From positions 460,550,501 to 460,614,500 of the forward strand of contig CM028129.1 in the NCBI GenBank assembly GCA_016271365.2: a DNA stretch of 64,000 nt. The letters are read 5' to 3'. Below the pieces are notes generated by a model, which worked only from the letters and a program-made list of their open reading frames with translations, did no database searches and had not been told where the DNA came from. Numbering within the stretch: the first letter of the stretch is position 1; each line of letters opens with the position of its first letter. The DNA is from Neoceratodus forsteri (lineage: Eukaryota; Chordata; Ceratodontiformes; Ceratodontidae). Position numbers and translations under genes: made by a program. This document shows, piece after piece, positions 52,809 through 62,641 of the stretch.

Positions 52809-53655
52809 TTATAATCTCTGGAGTTTCAACTGCATTAGGGTCAAAAAAGATATCAGTAACTGTAACCAAGCTTCTTCTGTAATATATGTATCTATTGCCT
52901 TTTTATATTTGTCAGTGCCCTTAGCCACCAGAGTCCAAAATTTCTTACTATTTTTAGTTATAACTGCATCCAGCATTTTATCCAACTGTTTCACAAAAAA
53001 GGCCTGTTTCTTAATTTTAAGAATCTGTTTGTCATTTTTCCATGCTTGGTTAAGGTTTTTTAATAATTGTTTATTCAGGGTTTTCCTATAGTCTCTATAT
53101 AAACTTCTAATAACCTTTTTTTTTGCTCTTACATTCTTGATCAAACCATCCCACCTGGGAGTTATTACTGTTGGACTTTATAGGACATTTAAGCTTGAGC
53201 TTTATTCTTTCAAAGAGAGCAATATTTAGGTCTACTGTACTACATTTAAATTCAGGAAGATAGAAGAATCTACTGAAAATACAAAATCTTTGATTGTACC
53301 TGCCGATTCTATTTCAAAATTATGTTGCCAAATTATCTTTTTATTTGCTTTTATTTCTGAAAACTGGACAGTATCTGCTGAAACTGGCACATCCTGTATT
53401 TGATCATGAGAACTCTACAATTAAAGGAAAATGGTCACTTTCAGGCCTAATCTTGACCTGTAACAGTTTCCAAAAGCTCAGCTGTCGTGTCCAGACAGCA
53501 TAATCCACAGTCGAAGCACCTCTAGTAGAGATATATGTAAATTCTCCTTCAGTCACCTGTCAACCTACCATTTAGGGGATACATGCTATATTCTTTTACG
53601 ATTTCAATAAGCTTTTCTCCCATCTTATTTTTTTTCGTTATCCTTAGACTTTCTA
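52809..53655 (-). pseudogene. I-group-like copy 1: endonuclease C-terminus and linker
   Basis: EYSMYPLNGRLTGD, then GEFTYISTRGASTVDYAVW and VKIRPESDHFPLIVEF (catalytic Asp/His) at about 53600-53420, followed by a lysine-rich linker (frame 52809-53144, SLYRDYRKTLNKQLL, SKKFWTLVAKG). The endonuclease N-terminal half is absent because of the CR1 fragment at its right. Confidence 0.75.
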
Positions 53656-54365
53656 GGACATAGAAACATAAAACATAGAAAACACATAGAAACATAGAAT
53701 TCCATGCATCCACCACCCTCTCCATGAAAAAATAGTTCCTCACATCGCCTCTGAGCGGCACGGGGTCATAATGTTGCAAGACATTATGCCACATGGCTAA
53801 ATAGCGCTGCCAATACAGCATGATTTATGCCATGCTGCATAACTCTTTTTTCTGTGGGGGACTCCACCCCCACACCCCCCATTGTGGGGGCTGTGCCCCC
53901 CAGACTCCCCCACTAAAGATTCTCAACTCCGGGGGGGTCCAACTTGGGGAACGCACAAGGTAGTGAAAAGAATAAAATTTCTGAGCCCAGGAATCAAACC
54001 TGGTCCCAGACACAGTTCCTGGGTTCCTGCTGCTGTGGCTCTGTCCAGTGAGCCATGGCAGCTGCTCAGTGGAACCCACTACCAGCAGAGGTCTTATCCT
54101 CTTCCTGGGAGTGTGTGAATTGTGCAATACCGCATACAGCAGTATATACGGTATTGCACCATTAACTGTCCTAGACAGCGCTATTCCGGGATAGCTATAA
54201 TGTCGTACGCTATTAAGCGTATGACATTATGACCTGGTATGCCTCTGAGCCTTCCTCCCTCTATCTTCAAATTGTGTTTCCTTGTTCTTGCACATCTCTT
54301 TTTCTGAAAGATGCTACCCTCTCGGACTTTGTTGATTCCCTTGAGGTACTTGAAAGATTACTTTA
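53656..54365 (-). mobile_element. CR1-G: short 5'-truncated CR1, carrying element M copy 2
   Basis: The 3' end at the left has a tail of (ACATAGAA)n type (53656-53700), the CR1 3' microsatellite. Coding traces on the minus strand are RNYFFMERVVDAWNSM (53690-53745) and, beyond element M, RKHNLKIEGG- and LKYLKGINK-like sequence (54250-54365). Element M copy 2 splits it at 53757-54240. Confidence 0.75.
53757..54240 (-). mobile_element. TIR element M, copy 2 (inverted)
   Basis: 484 bp, flanked by a perfect 10-bp duplication, GCCTCTGAGC (53747-53756 and 54241-54250). It has the same ends and hairpins as copy 1 (CATAATGTTGCAAGACATTATG at 53766; ATAATGTCGTACGCTATTAA, GCGTATGACATTATG near 54200-54233; GTGCAATACCGCATACAG with its complement CGGTATTGCAC near 54122-54160). 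The tRNA-like boxes are conserved on the minus strand (TGGCTCACTGG near 54045-54055, GGTTTGATTCC near 53990-54000). Confidence 0.82.
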
Positions 54366-54570
54366 TATAATCAATCAAGATATAAACAGTATTGAGATTT
54401 TTACATTTACAATATTAAAAACAAAACAAAAGACAGAACATATACATAGATAGAAACATATTCTATACAACACTTCTCCTGTAAGATAGATAAAGATGTT
54501 AAGAATCACTAAGGAAGAGATCCAGCATTATTTATAAAACCATGTCTATCTCTGTTTTTGTTTTATAATT

Positions 54571-54999
54571 CTATGATTTCTTTTTTTTGCTCTTGATTAC
54601 AGAGCTCAGAAATTTAGCAATCAGTATCGCTCCATCTAAACATTGAGGATGCAGCAGAATGAACACCAAATCATAATTAAAATCTGCATAAATCTTTAAG
54701 TAGTCATTCAAAAATTGATCTCTGGTCTTTTTATACAAAAGGCATATTAAAATTACATGCCTTAAAGTTTCTTCGTGATCCCTATTACAAGGACAGGGTC
54801 TCTCTGGCCCCATTAAACCACCACTATCACTTCTCATATTAAAATAAGTATATTTTGAATTTATTAACCCCAGCCTTGTCCAGGTGATGGTCTTTCTATA
54901 TTCTGGTAACAAGGGAAGAGTTAAATACAACTCCATGGAGTGGTCAGTTTTATTCACTTTAAACCAGTTGGCACATTTTTGCTTTCTAATGGATAACAT
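54571..54999 (-). pseudogene. I-group-like copy 2: C-terminal domain with Cys-His motif
   Basis: A 142-codon frame with RLGLINSKYTYFNMR, PERPCPCNRDHEETLRHVIL and CLLYKKTRDQFLN: a C-terminal CCHC-like finger typical of non-LTR ORF2 proteins. It ends in a lysine run. Confidence 0.78.
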
Positions 55000-55112
55000 A
55001 TCAAGAGTTCTTCCTTAAGTGTTCAATTTTTTCTTAATGAGCACTCTGTACTAGGGCAATATTAACATACCTTTAGTAAAGTCATTCCATAGGTGTTCCA
55101 TCTTTATCCTGA

Positions 55113-56560
55113 TTAGTTTTTTTTAAGGGCATTAAGACACAAAGAGGATAGAACATCAGCTGCCCATTGCATTTTTTCTAGCAAACAGATTTTTGGGATT
55201 ATCTTTTTTCCTGAATTTATCATTCTGATCCAATATGAGATTAATGTAAGATCCTTAAAAAAGTGAATTGGGACTCTCCTGAGTTCCACCCTCACCATGG
55301 CATTTGAGGTGCAATTTGGGCCTATGAAAAGTGACTTATAATAGTATGATAGGGGCTCCTCTAACTCTTCCTTATTCACACACCCCCAAACTTCAGATCC
55401 GTATAACAGGAAAGGTTGAATTTTTGCCTCCATGGCCATAAGAACGGGTTTAACTGTATTTCCCCCATAAATACAATTGAATTTTAATAGAGCTCTTGCA
55501 GCTGATTTTGCTTTGTTTATCTGGTTAATAATATGAGCAGATGAAGAAAATGGGGAGATCAATTGTATGCCCAAATAACAATACTCTTTTACCAGATCAA
55601 TTTCTTCTGGGCCAATTTTAAATCTATATCTTTTTAATTTCTGATTGTTGTTCCCGAAAATCAGTATTTTTGTTATTTTCATATTTACTAGGAGTTCTAA
55701 AGATTTACACTTCCTAATCAGAATATTGATTTTTCTGCTGTAGCCCAGATCTGGTCTGAGAGAACATAACCAAATCATTGGCACTTGCCAGTGAAAGTAC
55801 TGGCATGTTATTCATTATAGGGGAATCAGCAACTTTATAGTCCTGATATACAAGTAGTTCATTAATGTACAGATTGAATAAAAGGGGTGCTAGGAGACAT
55901 TCCTGTTTTATCCCACAGTTTGAATCAAAAGGTTGTGTAAATTTACCATTATTGTCACATCTGAGAACTGTGGATGTTCCTGAATACAGTTTTTGACTTA
56001 ATCTAAGCAAGTGATGATCCATGCCCTTCTGATATAGACGTTCCCATAATTTTGCCCTATTGATAGAGTCAAATGCTGATTCAAAATCTATAAAGGCTAC
56101 ATACAACCTGGATTTTCTAAGATGCTCTTACTTTTCAACTAAATGTGGCAGACAGAACACATTATCTGTAGTGGAAAAACCTTCCTGGAATCCAGCCTGG
56201 AAGGTAGAAATTTGAGAAGTAGATTCGATCCAGATTTTTAGTCGGTTTAATAACAGCCTAGAAAACATTTTTGAACTTATATCCAATAGGCTTATAGGAC
56301 AAAAGTTCTTTGGGTCATAAACTGAACCTTTTTTATGAATAGGGTCAATAATATTACAGGTCCAGGACATACGAATGAAATTATGAGTCGAGCATAAATT
56401 AAAGAACATTTTTAAAAGAGGAATCCAAAAGTCCTTATGTTCTTTATAAACTACAGGTGGGATATAATCTGAACCGGGTGCCTTATTGTTTTTTAACATT
56501 ATTATAGAAGTTTCCACTTCCTGGGTGGAAAAGGCAATAGGGGTCCCTAGCTCCAGTAAT
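55113..56560 (-). pseudogene. I-group-like copy 2: reverse transcriptase (catalytic box mutated)
   Basis: Frame 56128-56517: LKNNKAPGSDYIPPVVY, FCPISLLDISSKMFSRLLL, FQEGFSTTDNVF. Frame 55714-56106: MYVAFIDFESAFDSINR (block A), CGIKQECLLAPLLFNLYI (block B), LASANDLVMFSQTRSGLQ, where the YADD box reads SAND (55774-55785), losing Tyr and the first Asp. Frame 55113-55784: YRFKIGPEEIDLV, CYLGIQLISPFS, LLYGSEVWGC. Inactive. Confidence 0.82.
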
Positions 56561-57348
56561 CTACCTGAGGGGAGAAGTGTCTATCATGTCCCCCCTCTCC
56601 CTCCTTTCCTCCTGGGTATACATGTTAAGCTCCTTTAGTTTCTCTTCATATGTCTTCAGGTGCAGACCTTGCACCATTTTGGTTGCCCTCCTCTGGATAG
56701 CCTCCACCCTGTCTATGTCTTTGCAGAGATGGGGTCTCCAGAACTGCACACAGTACTCCACATGGGGTCTCACCAACTGTCTGTACAGAAGGATAACAAC
56801 TTCCTGTTTTCTACTGGTGATGCCTCTTCCTATGCATCCCAATATCCCCCCAGCCCTCCTTACTGCCTTCTCATACCTCATCAACACTGCCTATGTACCA
56901 ATTGTATCTCATGCACTGTATTGCTTTGTAAACCCAGGTCGCATCTGGAAACGAGCAGATGTGTGCTCAGTATGCTTATCTGGTTAATCTTGTTAATAAA
57001 TAAATAAATAAATATTGCTTGCCCACCTTTAGGTTATCTGATATAACTACCCCCAGGTCCCTTTATATTTTTGTTGTTGTCAGTGTCTCACCCCTATTGT
57101 GTACTCTTCCCCTGGGTTTTTGTTTCCCAGGTGCATTACTTTGCACTTCTTTGCATTGAATCTAAGCTGCCATTCATTTGACCATTCCTCCAACCTTGTC
57201 AAATCCCTTCTCATCCTTTCCACCCCACCTCGTGTATCAACCCTGTTGCAGATCTTTGTGTCATATGAATATACGAACATATGAAATTTGCCAGCAGATA
57301 AAGGCCTAGAGGTCTATCAAGTCTGCTCGAATGTGCAGCTAGCACCCC

Positions 57349-57642
57349 TTATTCTGCAGCTGCCCCTCCCTTACACCCTTCTCCTTCATTAACCCTCCCC
57401 CTTGTCCTGTCCCATCCCCTTTTGAAGCAGTCCACTGTTCTACTGGATACCACTTCTGCAGGTAATGCATTCCACCCAGCCACCGCCCTCTCTGTAAAAA
57501 AGTGTCTCCTCATCTCCCTTCTGAACCTTCCTCCCTCCAGTCTCATATCATGGCCCCTGGTGTCCCTCCCCTCCCTTACTTTGAACAGCCCCTCTGTACC
57601 TGTCTTGTTTATTACTTTCATGTATTTAAAGGTTTCAATCAT
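57349..57642 (-). pseudogene. CR1-E C-terminal segment (after a frameshift)
   Basis: MIETFKYMKVINKTGTEGLF, MRLEGGRFRREMRRHFFTER and VAGWNALPAEVVSS form the conserved CR1 C-terminus. It is one frame off from the 515-codon RT frame, which ends LEDRRDGGT at 57639. Confidence 0.85.
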
Positions 57643-59186
57643 GTCCCCCCGTCTCTCCTGTCCTCCAGTGAGTACATGTTTAACTCCCTCAACCTCCTCT
57701 CGTATGATAAGTCCCCCAGCCCCTTGATCATCTTTGCCACCCTGCGCTGCACCCCCTCCAGTAACTTAATGTCCCTCTTCAGATACGGGTGCCAGTACTG
57801 CATGCAGTACTCTAGGTGTGGTCTAACTAATGACCTATACAGTGGCAGAATCACCTCCTCCCTCCTTGAGGATATACCCCTTGCAATACAACCCAGCATT
57901 TTGTTGGCCTTTGCAGCTGCCTTCCTACATTGTGCCGAGTTGTTCATTGACCCTGTAATGAGCACCCCCAGATCTTTCTCCTCCTCTGTCTGGGCTAGCT
58001 GCACTCCCACCAGCTGGTAACTCCTCCTTGGGTTCTTCATCCCAAAATGCAGCACCTTGAAATTTTTGGCATTAAACCCCAGTTGCCAGGTGTCTGACCA
58101 GGTTTCAAGCTTTGTCAGATCATCCTGCAACCCCTTCCATCCCCCTAGGTCATCCAACACCGCTCCTAAATTGGTATCATCAGAAAACAGACTGATCTTG
58201 CTCTTGATGTCCCATGATATGTCTGCAATGAATATCCCAAACAACACTGGTCCCAACACCGAGCCCTGTAGAACACCGCTCATCACTACCCTTGGGTATG
58301 AGAGCTCCCCACCCACCACCACCCTCTGTTGCCTTCCCTGAAGCCAGTCTCCTACCCATCTCACCAGCTTTGCACCCACCCCTGTGCCTACTAACTTACT
58401 TCCCAGCCCTCCATGCGGCACCAAGTCGAATGCCTTACTGAAGTCCAGATACAGGACATCCACTGCATGGTCCCTGTCCAGTTGCCTAGTTACCCAGTCA
58501 TAGAACTCCACCAGGTTGGTTTGGCAGGATCTGCCATGTATGAAGCCATGCTGTCTGCTGTCCTGTTGTCCTTTGGCCTCTAGGAGGGCCACCAGCCTAT
58601 CCTTCAGGATAGTCTCCATTAGCTTACCCACAATGTATGTGAGGCTCACTGGTATGTAGTTTCCCAGTTCATCCTTGGGGCCACTCTTGTGGAGGGGCAA
58701 CACGTAAGCCATCCTCCAGTCCTGAGGTACACACCCCGAATCTAGTGAGACATTAAATAGGTCTGCCAAAGGTCCTGCAAGGACCTCTGCCAGCTCCTTC
58801 AGTACCCTGGGGTGGATGCCATCTAGGTCTGGCACCTTGTCCACCCTCAGTGCCTTCAAACCCTCCCGAACTCTGCCCTCCATGATTTCCCCATCTGTCA
58901 CCCCTTCCCCCCCGTTTCTGCCATTTCTCCCCCCTTGGGTGTCACCCCTCTTCTCTTTAGTAAATACTGAGCAGAAGTACTCATTTAGTGCTTCTGCCTT
59001 ATTGCACCCTACTTCCACCCAACACCCCTCCTTTCTAATCCTTACTATGTGGTCCTTACAGCTCCTTTTCTCCCTGATGTACTTAAAGAAGTCCTTCTCC
59101 CCATTCTTAGTGCCTTGTGCCAGCCTGAGTTCCGTAGATGCTTTGGCTCCCCTTACTGCCCTTGTCACCTCCTTCGATTCTGTCAA
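57639..59186 (-). CDS. CR1-E reverse transcriptase (515 codons, open)
   Basis: The longest open frame in the window. Linker (GEKDFFKYIREKRSCKDHI), then LPLHKSGPKDELGNYIPVSL, YIVGKLMETILKD, QHGFIHGRSCQTNLVEF, VLYLDFSKAFDLVPHGG (block A), MSGVLQGSVLGPVLFGIFI (block B; Pro-Gln-Gly usual, here Leu-Gln-Gly), ISLFSDDTNLGAVLDD (catalytic FSDD), TWSDTWQLGFNAKNFKVLHF, LGCIARGISSRREEVILPLY, LVRPHLEYCMQYWHPYLKRD. It copies element RNA at the nicked target. All catalytic acids are present, but frameshifts at both ends separate it from the endonuclease and C-terminus, so the element as a whole is not autonomous. The listed ATG is only the first in the frame; the true protein would start further upstream. 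Confidence 0.85.
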   Translation of the reverse strand: MTESKEVTRAVRGAKASTELRLAQGTKNGEKDFFKYIREKRSCKDHIVRIRKEGCWVEVGCNKAEALNEYFCSVFTKEKRGDTQGGRNGRNGGEGVTDGEIMEGRVREGLKALRVDKVPDLDGIHPRVLKELAEVLAGPLADLFNVSLDSGCVPQDWRMAYVLPLHKSGPKDELGNYIPVSLTYIVGKLMETILKDRLVALLEAKGQQDSRQHGFIHGRSCQTNLVEFYDWVTRQLDRDHAVDVLYLDFSKAFDLVPHGGLGSKLVGTGVGAKLVRWVGDWLQGRQQRVVVGGELSYPRVVMSGVLQGSVLGPVLFGIFIADISWDIKSKISLFSDDTNLGAVLDDLGGWKGLQDDLTKLETWSDTWQLGFNAKNFKVLHFGMKNPRRSYQLVGVQLAQTEEEKDLGVLITGSMNNSAQCRKAAAKANKMLGCIARGISSRREEVILPLYRSLVRPHLEYCMQYWHPYLKRDIKLLEGVQRRVAKMIKGLGDLSYERRLRELNMYSLEDRRDGGT

Positions 59187-59278
59187 GTACTCCTCCTTGT
59201 CCTCCCCTTCCCTGTTTTTTTGTACTTCCTAAAGGCAGCTCTTTTTCTCCTTACCTTTCCCATGACCTCCTTGCTCAA

Positions 59279-59866
59279 CTAGCTCAGTTTCTTAGCTCTA
59301 GCCTTCTTGCTCTGGGTCTTGCAGCAGGTTTTGGTTGCCTCCACTATCCCCAGCTTTATGAGCTCCCACCTCTGGTTAGTGTTCATACTAGATTGAATTC
59401 TGGCCAAGTACCCTTTTACCACTTCCCCCATCCTCCCAAAGTCAGCCCTCCTGAAGACTAGTACTTTTGTGCCCGATTCCACTCCTTCCTTGCCCATATC
59501 CAATGTGAGCCATACTGAGTGGTGGTCACTCCCTGACAGTGGTTCCTCCACTGTAAGTTCTCTCACAAAGTCCCCATTTGCCAGCACAAGGTCAAGGGTA
59601 TTTCCTAACCTGGTTGGTTCACTGACCATTTGCAGCAGGAAGCTGTCCTGGAAGGCATCCAGCAGTACCTGCTCCCTTCTGTTCCTGGTTGTTGGGGTAC
59701 TCCAGTCCACTCCTGGCATGTTGAAGTCCCCCACAATCACCACACTACCCTTCTCACAGGTCCTCCTGATCTGTTCTGCTAGTTCCCTGTCTAACTCCTC
59801 CATCTGAGATGGTGGCCTATACACCACTCCCATTCTAAGAATCCTATTCTTGGAATCCTGGATTTG
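59279..59866 (-). pseudogene. CR1-E endonuclease, C-terminal two-thirds
   Basis: It starts at the 5' truncation with ILRMGVVYRPPSQMEEL (Tyr), then VVIVGDFNMPGVDWSTP, EPTRLGNTLDLVLANGDF and LSGSDHHSVWLTLDM (Asp/His). The N-terminal Asn and Glu residues were never copied (5' truncation). It is separated from the RT by a frame change near 59190-59290. Confidence 0.87.
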
Positions 59867-60099
59867 CATCTGCAAAGAGACATGCTTTTCCAACCAGTCC
59901 CTCTGCAATGTCACTTATAAAGACATTAAAAAGGACCAGACCCAGTACTGAACCCTGCGGTATCCCACTAGTAACCCCCCTTTTTTCTCTGTGGACTCTG
60001 TTTACTATTACCCTCTGCATCCTGTTGTCCAGCCAATGTTTTACCCAGGCTACCACCCTGGGACCCACTCCCAGGCTGGCTAAGGTTAACACAATCATT

Positions 60100-60600
60100 A
60101 TATAGGAAGATAAAATTGTCCACTAGGCCTTCAAATCCTTCAATTCTTGCATTGAAGTCACCTGTAAATAAGATTTCAGAGTTAGGAAAATCTTGTATTG
60201 CTTCTAAAATAATATTTACAACGTTATCCCAAATTGTCAGAGAGTAAAAATTTGAGTTTTGGGGGTATATAGCAGTTAATCAGTTGCCTTTTACAATGTA
60301 GAGTGCTATAAGGTTAGAACATTTTTTCCAACATTATACCTTACTGAGGGAGCCTATCCTTACAATGGAAATAAGGCCCCCAGAAAGTCTACCCTGCACA
60401 TGCACTTTCCTACCCATTACATGAAAGCATTCAAAGCCATTAAGACCAATTTCTTCACCATCTTTGTGCCAGGTTTCTTGAAGATTTAATACATCATGTT
60501 CCAAAATACAGAGTTTCCACTCATCATCACACTTATTCGCCCAACCAGAAATGTTCCATGATAACACCTTCAGGCCTTTACTCCAATATAGAGTAGGCAT
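60100..60600 (-). pseudogene. I-group-like copy 2: endonuclease, N-terminal half
   Basis: LKVLSWNISGWANKCDDEW (Asn), HDVLNLQETWHKDG (Glu), RLSGGLISIVR in frame 60334-60600. After frame breaks, ILFTGDFNARIEGFEGL at about 60110-60180 (GDFN box). It ends at the CR1-D junction; the SDH part is missing. Confidence 0.8.
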
Positions 60601-60609
60601 ATACGAATT

Positions 60610-62641
60610 TTCCAGATTTTCCAGTCAATTATTGGCTTCATAGCCAGCAAGGGCCATGAACCTATTAGACAAGGAAATACTGCATATGTTCTCATTCTCC
60701 CAATTGTCATTTCTGGGAGCTACAGTGTTCAACAATTTGGAGTCTATAAGATGAATACCAAGCTGGTCTAATAAATGAGCTTTCTCTAGTATACAGTTAG
60801 CAAGATTACTACTAGTGACCAAGAAACTCACTTGTGAGCCAATTTCTGCCCTGTGTGCACTAATTCTACCAAGACTGTCAATAGGGACATATAGGAAGTT
60901 ATTGAACAGGTCACTCATGGCAATTGTTAACCCATCATCTGTCTCAATTTCCATAGCATTCATTCCAAACATGCTTAGAATTACTTTGTTATTAGTAACT
61001 TTAAATTCCTTCCCCACAGGATCTATGTTAAATAGTTCTCTGTTGGGGCAGGTAATCAGAATATCCAGTTTTAAGAGATGGGTACTATTAATCCAAACAT
61101 GGTTAGCTACCCTGGGGGACTTAAAAGATATATCAATTATTTTAGCTTCTTTAATTGAGATATTCTTAACTTCTGCTATATTATCCGCTGTAAGATCTAG
61201 ATCTAGCTAATTATTTAAAAAGTCCACCATATGCATAACAATTCCATTTTTTTTTCCAGAAGTATCCCAGTTTTGTGGACCTAATAACCTGATGAGAGGG
61301 AAGTTGTCAGTAGCCAGAGCTGGTTCAGAAATTATGGAGGCAGAGTTAGGTGTTACCATAGTATCCAGAATTTTAATAGTATTGTGATTCATATCGGGCC
61401 TATATGACCCAGGGCACTGGGCTTTTCCAGTCTCCTTGGGTAACTCTGGCACCTCTTTTTGGAAGATGATTCCCAAATTACTCTGTAACATAAAGACTTC
61501 ACTTTCCAGTGTACTTAACTGGGTCATAAGATCCAGTTGAGGGAGAAAAAGTTTTGCCTCTTCTACTTGCCCCATCTGGTTTTTCAATTCCATAGGATAC
61601 ACCAACATGGGTTTGTTAAGAAATGCTCCTGTAGTAGCACTTTGTGCCTCTAAAGTTATTTCACACTCAGAAGATTCACTCCCTACTGTCGAAATTACCT
61701 CATTAGCTACATTGTTTATTTTATTCTTCTGATTTCTTTCTCCTTTGTTTCTTTCTCCTTCTATTGTTGTTCTTCATACTGTCTGGGATATATATACTGC
61801 TAAAATCAGGCCTTGGTTGAGAAGGGATAAGCTCAATGTTCTGTGAGCTACTCTCTTCCTCAGGGATAATACTGGCTAGCTTGCTAACTACTTCATCCAA
61901 CTTATATCTATTAATTGCCACTTCTTCTCTTAATAAATCCAAGAGGTCCTTATTTATAACTAGTTCATCCATTATAATAAGGCTGGCATAATGTTTATTT
62001 TTCATAGTTAGGATCATATCCTCACTCAAGCTGCAAGCTTTGTAGGAGGGAACTTGTTTAGACAGTGAGACATTTTGTCCGTCAGGAATCTTAGCTTGGC
62101 AGTCCCTACACAGCTGAATGCTATTAGGCTGTTCATCAAAGCATTTTAAACCATCAATGGTAGCCTGGAGTTTCTGAATAATGTTGCCAATCTCTGGACC
62201 AGCTTTATTGAAGGTCTCAGTTACATTGTCTTCTTTAAAACTATCTTGCGAGCACCAAATATTTGGTGTAGCTTGGAGCTCCTGTGAGTTAAAAGAGCTA
62301 CTAAGGTTTGTAGAGAAATTATTTTTGATTACTAAGGGGGACCCAGAGTCTTTAATATCTAGTGCCCTTTGCTCTTATTATTTCAGGCCCCCTATTAAGA
62401 GTAAATTCAGCTGTGTCTGTAATTACAATTGGATTGAATACAGAGGGGCTAGGGCTCAGTCTCCCTTTGCTCATAACTGCAGTCTCTGAGATAAGGGAGA
62501 ATTTGGGGCTAGAGGTGACGCTTCCACCACCAATATCAACTATGGGCAGCAGATGGTCAGTTATTTTACTTTACTTTTCTTATTAATTCTAGGTGGTTTG
62601 GACGATTCTACTGCTGAAGAAGAAAGATCAGGATTTGTCAT
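60610..62641 (-). pseudogene. I-group-like copy 2: ORF1 (broken, function unknown)
   Basis: A start ATG at 62641 (MTNPDLSSSAVESSKPPRIN) is followed by frames 61721-62029, 61207-61608 and 60625-61017. Recognisable traits are a basic N-terminus, a Lys/Arg-rich segment (NNNRRRKKQRRKKS near 61740), a helical middle (FLPQLDLMTQLSTLESEVFM) and a C-terminal domain (NNFLYVPIDSLGRISAHRAE). No CCHC knuckle is seen. By position it is the element's ORF1. Confidence 0.6.

Larger units (their letters stand above)
50040..53655 (-). mobile_element. I-group-like LINE, copy 1 (endonuclease C-terminus through 3' end)
   Basis: Minus-strand non-LTR element. Right to left: endonuclease C-terminal half (53655-53400), linker (53144-52809), RT N-terminal blocks (52651-52487), a TIR-element insertion (52001-52486), the rest of RT (51990-51300), the C-terminal domain (51255-50476) and a 3' region to about 50040. 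It is joined at its right edge to a CR1 fragment. Clade assignment (Ingi/Vingi-like) is a guess from block wording. Confidence 0.72.
57265..59866 (-). mobile_element. CR1-E (inner): young CR1 inserted in CR1-D
   Basis: 2.6 kb. The 3' end at the left is GCAGACTTGATAGACCTCTA, then GGCCTTTATCTGCTGGCAAA and an ATATGTTCGTATATTC tail. It contains the endonuclease from VVYRPPSQ onward, the complete RT and the C-terminus. It is bounded by CAT on both sides (57262-57264 and 59867-59869). The same 3' sequence recurs at 63722-64000, so this subfamily has more than one copy here. Confidence 0.88.
56565..60095 (-). mobile_element. CR1-D (outer): 5'-truncated CR1 split by CR1-E
   Basis: Right piece 59867-60095: [47 protein letters not shown]. 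Left piece 56565-57264: DTKICNRVDTRGG, WSNEWQLRFNAKKCKVMHLG, LGCIGRGITSRKQEV, LVRPHVEYCVQFWRPHL, RRERGDMID. The two pieces join in frame at the catalytic FADD. It stops at GDMID, without the last ~90 residues and 3' UTR, so the 3' end has been lost. Confidence 0.87.
54366..62641 (-). mobile_element. I-group-like LINE, copy 2, interrupted by nested CR1 elements
   Basis: Same family as 50040-53655. From the right: ORF1 (62641-60610), endonuclease N-terminal half (60600-60100), [CR1-D containing CR1-E, 60095-56565], RT (56560-55113), C-terminal domain (54999-54571) and a short 3' region. The stretch from mid-endonuclease to the RT N-terminus (about 1 kb, present in copy 1) is missing at the insertion, so a deletion accompanied or followed it. 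Confidence 0.78.

Noticed and set aside
53656..53700. Simple (ACATAGAA)n microsatellite as an independent feature
   Set aside because: It is the 3' tail of the CR1-G fragment.
57639..59186. 515-codon open frame as a host gene
   Set aside because: It carries every CR1 RT block in order and sits inside a CR1 with a CR1 3' tail.
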